Source: Mesostigma viride (lineage: Eukaryota > Streptophyta > Mesostigmatophyceae > Mesostigmatales > Mesostigmataceae). From it: a stretch of 35,000 nucleotides of DNA. Below, piece by piece: positions 31,112 through 35,000 of this stretch. Location of the stretch: positions 1 to 35,000 of the forward strand of contig RPFO01001599.1 in the NCBI GenBank assembly GCA_009746045.1. Reading direction: 5' to 3'. The notes under the pieces are model-generated. The model was not told where the DNA came from and did not search any database. It saw only the letters and a list, made by a program, of their open reading frames with translations. Positions within the stretch are counted from its first letter, which is position 1. Each line of letters opens with the position of its first letter. The position numbers and the translations under genes were made by a program.

Positions 31112-34100
31112 ATGAGTCGGGCTTTTAATGCTCGCACACTAGCCTGTCAGACGGTTAGGGCGTTAAACTGGATGGGGGGGGGGGGCGAGACCCGCCTGCT
31201 GTAGATTCAGCCCGTGTGCCCGGGCCTCTGCAGCAGGCGGCCCTAGATGGGATCGATGATGCTTGCAGGTCCTTTGTCCGCCGGAACGGTGGTTCCGTAG
31301 CGGCAATGGCAGGATCTGTAGTGGATGGGGGTGAATATGCTGAAGGAGCCCCTTACGAACCGTTAGTGGCCGCACGCTTGGCTTTGCCTGGTCCGGGGGA
31401 AGGTGGCCAAGTGGATGTGCTGAACTTACTACCCCCCTCTTGGGGAGCAATTTTGAATGATGAGAGTAGGATGGTACGGACGCTGAGCCCAGCAGAGCGG
31501 ATCTTGCAGAAGTCGATGCGGATCTCGCGGGGGTGTAGCATGGAGGAGTTCGCGCGGGTTTGCACGGTGTGTGTGGAGAGGGGGATTTTGGGTGGATTTT
31601 TTGAGGAGGAGCCGCCTATGGTGAACGGTACTTTTGGGGTCGGAAAGCCCGACGGCCGTATACGGCTGATTGTGGACAACCGGCGTGGCAACATGCCACT
31701 ACCTGATCCTATGCCCGCTTTTTTACCACACCTTGGCGTGATTTGCGATTTGCCCACGCGCGCTGGGGAGGATGTTTTTGGGGGCGTATCAGATTTGGAT
31801 TCGTACTACAACAGACTCCGCCTGCCAGTTTGGATGCGGCGGTACTGTGCGTGGATGCCGGTGTGGTCGGATCTGGTGGGCCTGAGTGGGGCTCGTCGGA
31901 AGGTGTGGCCGTGGATGTTGTGCTGGCCAATGGGCAACAAGCTGGCCGTCGCGGTGGCCCAGTGTGTGCATCAGTCTGTGTTGTACCGCTGTGGCCCCAA
32001 GCCGCCGTTGGAGGCTAGTCGTGGGCTGAGCATCAACATGTCCGCGCTGATCCTGGTGGCGGAGGCCAACGAGGCGGGGGAGACCGTCCGGCTGAGGCTG
32101 GAGGAGGACCCTGCTGCGCCCTTGGCGCCCTCGCCGTGCTTCGAATCTCGGCAGGATCTGGAAGGTATGCATGCTGTGACGATCGATGACCTCCATTTCA
32201 CCCACTGTGCGTCGGTGGATGGGGTGAATCAGCAGCTAGATCGTGTTCAGGCTGCCTACGCCGCTGTTGGGCTGGTGCAGAAGTCTGACAAGGTGGTACG
32301 GGCGACAGCAGAGCAGACTGGTGTGCAGGCGGTGGGGGTCATTCACCAAAGGGATGGTGACGTGGTGCCTGTTCCTGAGCGTGTGGTGGCAGTTATCGCC
32401 GCTACTCATAGAATCTTAGATCGCGGGTTTACATACTACCGCGAACTTAGTTCTGTGCTTGGGAAGTGGGTGTGGATGCATCTGCTGTGCCGCCCCATGC
32501 TTTCGGTGTGGTCTGAGACGTACCGGCTGCTAGCAGCCATGAATGCCTCCCTGCCTGGGCGCCGCTGGCGCCTCCCTGCGGGGGCCCGCCAGGAGCTTCA
32601 GGCGGCGATCGACCTGGCCCCCTTTTTGAGGGCGGCCAGGGCCCGGCCCCTTTCTGACCGGGTCGTCGCAAGTGATGCGAGCGGCTCCGGCGGTGGGGTG
32701 GTCTACAGGGACCTGCCTGGGGCCGATTGTGCCCGGCTGGCGACCCGGCGCGAAGCGCGGGGGTGGCGGACGACAGCTTTAACGTCTGGGGAGGACTGGG
32801 ACCTGGAGCGCATGGAGGAGGGGGACTACAGCCTGCTGGATAGTGGCCACTGGCGTACGGCACTGTCCTACCGGTGGCGGGGGCAGCCTAACCACATCAA
32901 CGTCAAGGAGGCGATTGCTGCGACACAGGGGGTCGAGTGGTCGTGCCGGACCAAGGCGTGTCGGGGTAAGCGAGTCGTCCGGCTCGTAGACTCCAGTGCT
33001 GTGGTGGGGGCGTTTGTCAGAGGGCGGTCGTCTTCCTACCGTCTCAACCAGCTGGTTCGACGCTACTGCGCTCTGTCACTGGCTGGCGACATGCAGAGCC
33101 ACTGGGTCTGGGTGGCTACCGACCACAACCCAGCTGACAAGGCCAGTCGGCGTGGCGCTTGGGTTCCTGACTTGACCCGGTGTGGTGACGTGCATCCCAA
33201 CCCTGGGCCTGAGGGGGCGCGACGCCCTCGGGACTTGGCACTTTTGGAGGGCACAGTCAACCCTGTGTCTACCTTGCCAGCGTACCGACGTGCGGCGGCT
33301 GTCTACGTGGCGTGGGCGCCACCTGGCCCTGTCGACCCAGCTGACGCCGAAGCCATTTTCTGTGAGTGGATTTCTGCTGTCTACCATGCCAGAGGCGGGC
33401 GGGGGCGTACCTTATGCCAGCATGCCAAGGCCTGTCTGCACCTGTACTACCCCGACATTGTTCGGAATTGGGTACTGGCGGACCGCCTGCTAGCAGGTTG
33501 GCAGCGGCTTGTTCCGGCTGTCAGCCCTCCGCCTATGCCCTGGCGCCTTTGCTATTTCACTGCCCTGTTGCTAGTTTCACGTCGACAGGTGCATTTGAGT
33601 GCGTTGATTATTATTGCTTTCCAGCAGTATTTACGCATTAGCGAGGCGCTAGGGCTGCGGGTTCGGGATGTGGCTCATCCCGGCCACCCCCTTCTCGAGC
33701 CAGGGCCCATGGTCGGTGCCCTTGTGCTGCGCAACCCCAAAACTGCGCAGGGGGCGGCCCAGCACGTCCTCGTCCGGGATCCACTTTCTTTGTGGCTCCT
33801 GCGACGTCTGACGGCTGGCCAGCCCCCGGATGCACTCCTCTTTCGAGGCTTAACGTACAGCCAGGCTAGGCAGCAGTGGGAGGCTGTGCAGGCCCGCATG
33901 AGCATCCCAGGGATGTTTTCTTTTCACAGCCTCCGGCATGGGGGGGCGACGCACGACGCCATCGCTGGCGAGTCGCCGGAGGCCATCCAGCTGCGCGGCC
34001 GGTGGGCTTCGGCCCTCTCGGTCACGCGCTACATTGGCCTCCACCGCAGCCTCCTGGGGCGCGACATCCCACCCGCCCTCTGGGCTCAGGCCCTGGGTTT

Positions 34101-34146
34101 TGACCCAGCGGCTTTCCGGCGCCACTTCGGTGGCGTCGAGTTTTGA
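31112..34146 (+). CDS. RT - RNase H - 2A-like - tyrosine recombinase polyprotein
   Basis: The continuous frame is open from 31,159 to the TGA at 34,144-34,146. Its first ATG is at 31,306. A likely N-terminus starts at the ATG at 31,112 (MSRAFNARTLACQTV) and joins through a 12-G run at 31,174-31,185 by a one-base step. Residues below are numbered from 31,216. RT: KPDGRIRLIVDNRRGN (144-159), motif A VSDLDSYYNRLRLP with D193/D195, PMGNKLAVAVAQ (238-249), motif C TIDDLHF with D324-D325. RNase H: D487 (ASDAS), E565 (VKEA), D592 (VDSS), DHNPADKASR (636-645). 2A-like CGDVHPNPGP: 656-665. Tyrosine recombinase: R807 (YLRISEALGL), K842, H904 and R907 (FSFHSLRHGG), W930 (RGRW), Y939 (TRYIGLH). Every catalytic residue expected is present. 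It reverse-transcribes the element and recombines the circular product into the genome. Confidence 0.92.
33181..33210 (+). other. 2A-like ribosome-skipping motif (CGDVHPNPGP)
   Basis: LTRCGDVHPNPGP closely follows the 2A pattern, including the upstream Leu/Thr/Cys and invariant D, N, P, G, P. The usual Glu of D-x-E-x-NPGP is His here. Skipping would occur between G664 and P665 (codons GGG and CCT at 33,205-33,210), releasing RT-RNase H (about 664 residues plus any N-terminal extension) from a recombinase of about 312 residues. Placement exactly at the domain boundary supports function. Confidence 0.6.
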
Positions 34147-34341
34147 CGTCCTCCTGTTTTTACCTCTCGTCTTTTAGCTATCAACTGACCTCACCCTTGT
34201 GTGGGAGGTCAGGGGGGAAATGGTTTAACTAACCCGAGGGTGAACCTGGGTTGGGACAAAGTACCCCCATAGCTAGGTAGTTTAAGTTTTCTTTTTTGCA
34301 TGTCCTACGTATTTTCGGCTGTTAGCCATGTAAGGAGATGT
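34147..34341 (+). other. 3' body of the DIRS element with hairpin
   Basis: Non-coding sequence between the ORF2 stop and B1. TGACCTC (34,186-34,192) and GAGGTCA (34,205-34,211) form a 7-bp hairpin stem with a 12-base loop. Confidence 0.4.
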
Positions 34342-34538
34342 GGGTAGAGCAGGGGCACAGCTGCTGTGGGCTGGCCCTGCACATTCACATAGTGTGCTCA
34401 CCCTAGCATACAGATGGCCGTGTTGCCATCTGGTAGACATGTCTGTGTTATTCCACCGTATAGAGCTAGCACACATATTGTAATAAATTTGATGTTTTGT
34501 GGTGATGCATGCAAAGCAAGGCAAGGCCAGAAATGGAT
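34342..34538 (+). repeat. Split direct repeat B1 (197 bp)
   Basis: It is identical to B2 and ends CCAGAAATGGAT directly against A2. It contains TTGTAATAAA (34,478-34,487), which combines the volvocine-type TGTAA and the general AATAAA poly(A) signals, followed by a GT-rich stretch (GATGTTTTGTGGTG). This is a likely transcript 3'-end signal. Confidence 0.93.
34478..34487 (+). terminator. Putative polyadenylation signal
   Basis: TGTAA and AATAAA overlap within TTGTAATAAA, with a GT-rich element following, about 340 bp after the ORF2 stop. The same sequence recurs at 34,907-34,916 in B2. Confidence 0.5.
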
Positions 34539-34746
34539 TTGGTGAGCTATGCTCATTTTATCTATGACTAACCTGCTGAGCGGAGAATGCAACGCCGTAT
34601 AGCACCAAAAGAAAAAATAATTTTAGAAAAAATATTTTTTGTGCTGGCACCCGTACCCCAGCCACCCAGGTAGGGGTTGGCTGGAGAGGTGGTTGCTATA
34701 AAGGGTGGGCTTCCATTCTAGGGAAGCAGGTTGTTTTCTTTTGCCT
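34539..34746 (+). repeat. Split direct repeat A2 (208 bp)
   Basis: It begins TTGGTGAGC directly after B1 and ends TTTTGCCT. It lacks one A relative to A1. Its final CTTTTGCC (34,738-34,745) pairs with GGCAAAAG (34,763-34,770) across a 17-base loop, forming a hairpin in the 24-bp A2-B2 spacer. Confidence 0.93.
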
Positions 34747-34770
34747 CCCACCCGCCCACCCTGGCAAAAG

Positions 34771-34967
34771 GGGTAGAGCAGGGGCACAGCTGCTGTGGGC
34801 TGGCCCTGCACATTCACATAGTGTGCTCACCCTAGCATACAGATGGCCGTGTTGCCATCTGGTAGACATGTCTGTGTTATTCCACCGTATAGAGCTAGCA
34901 CACATATTGTAATAAATTTGATGTTTTGTGGTGATGCATGCAAAGCAAGGCAAGGCCAGAAATGGAT
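34771..34967 (+). repeat. Split direct repeat B2 (197 bp)
   Basis: It is identical to B1. It ends CCAGAAATGGAT, where ATGGAT merges with the GGAT microsatellite, and defines the right end of the element. Confidence 0.93.
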
Positions 34968-35000
34968 GGATGGATGGATGGATGGATGGATGGATGGATG
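34968..35000. repeat. (GGAT)n microsatellite, continuing past the window
   Basis: Uninterrupted GGAT units in the same orientation as the array that ends at 29,640. The two parts appear to be one array split by the DIRS-type element. Confidence 0.9.

Larger units (their letters stand above)
29641..34967 (+). mobile_element. Complete DIRS-order (PAT/Ngaro-like) tyrosine-recombinase retrotransposon, about 5.33 kb
   Basis: The termini are split direct repeats in the order A1 - coding body - B1 - A2 - B2, the hallmark of PAT/Ngaro-type elements; no LTRs and no target duplication are present. A1 (29,641-29,849) matches A2 (34,539-34,746) with a single A missing in A2. B1 (34,342-34,538) and B2 (34,771-34,967) are identical. 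The body encodes a Gag-like protein and one long ORF for RT, RNase H and tyrosine recombinase. It is bounded on both sides by GGAT microsatellite, and the B-A joint contains ATGGAT, the same sequence as the target. High repeat identity and an intact 976-codon frame indicate a recent, possibly active copy. Some frame discontinuities at G runs affect the Gag region and the ORF2 start. Confidence 0.93.

Noticed and set aside
31216-31218. Start of the RT-recombinase ORF at a GTG
   Set aside because: GTG is not a likely start in a eukaryote; the ATG at 31,306 or, through the G-run step, the ATG at 31,112 is preferred.
1-35000. CRISPR array, rRNA or prophage signals
   Set aside because: No regularly spaced conserved repeats with unique spacers, no rRNA-like conserved stretches, and no phage genes were seen.

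Overview
The window looks like a piece of a large, gene-poor eukaryotic nuclear genome. It holds two essentially complete retrotransposons of eukaryotic type, long tetranucleotide microsatellites and kilobases of sequence with no convincing long open frame, and it shows no bacterial operon structure. An alga or other protist/microbial eukaryote is a reasonable guess: DIRS-order elements with split direct repeats are known there (Kangaroo in Volvox, for example). The sequence alone does not fix the lineage. LAYOUT. 1-12,929: mixed-composition DNA with no recognisable gene. It contains a dispersed repeat copy (about 192-317), a degenerate minisatellite (about 1,005-1,376) and weak coding-like remnants (about 2,480-3,572). 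12,930-14,521: GC- and CpG-rich DNA with a possible Pro/Ser-rich coding region on the minus strand. 14,522-22,977: a complete 8.46-kb LTR retrotransposon with 649-bp LTRs differing at only four positions, 7-bp inverted termini (AGTTAGC/GCTAACT) and a 5-bp target duplication (GGACC). 22,978-28,107: inverted-repeat elements, a composite microsatellite, two palindromic modules, and a degenerate C-rich tetranucleotide satellite of about 1.2 kb. 28,108-29,640: (GGAC)n and (GGAC)n(GGAT)n arrays. 29,641-34,967: a complete tyrosine-recombinase (DIRS-order, PAT/Ngaro-like) retrotransposon with A1-body-B1-A2-B2 split direct repeats, sitting inside the (GGAT)n array, which resumes after it and runs to the window end. 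THE LTR ELEMENT encodes a CCHC Gag and a copia-like Pol in the unusual order integrase - aspartic protease - RT - RNase H. Gag and Pol appear to be separated by a UGA stop in the strong readthrough context UGA-CUAG. Two extra 5' reading frames (ORF-A, ORF-B) precede gag and are joined by TAATG and ATGA stop/start overlaps. THE DIRS ELEMENT encodes a Gag-like protein and one long ORF for RT, RNase H and a tyrosine recombinase with all catalytic residues. A 2A-like motif (CGDVHPNPGP) lies exactly between RNase H and the recombinase, so one ORF could yield two proteins by ribosome skipping. The joint between its B and A repeats carries ATGGAT, the sequence of the microsatellite it sits in, which suggests recombinase-mediated targeting to GGAT microsatellites. 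Both elements show single-base frame discontinuities, several at G runs, that look like recent indels or consensus errors rather than old decay.
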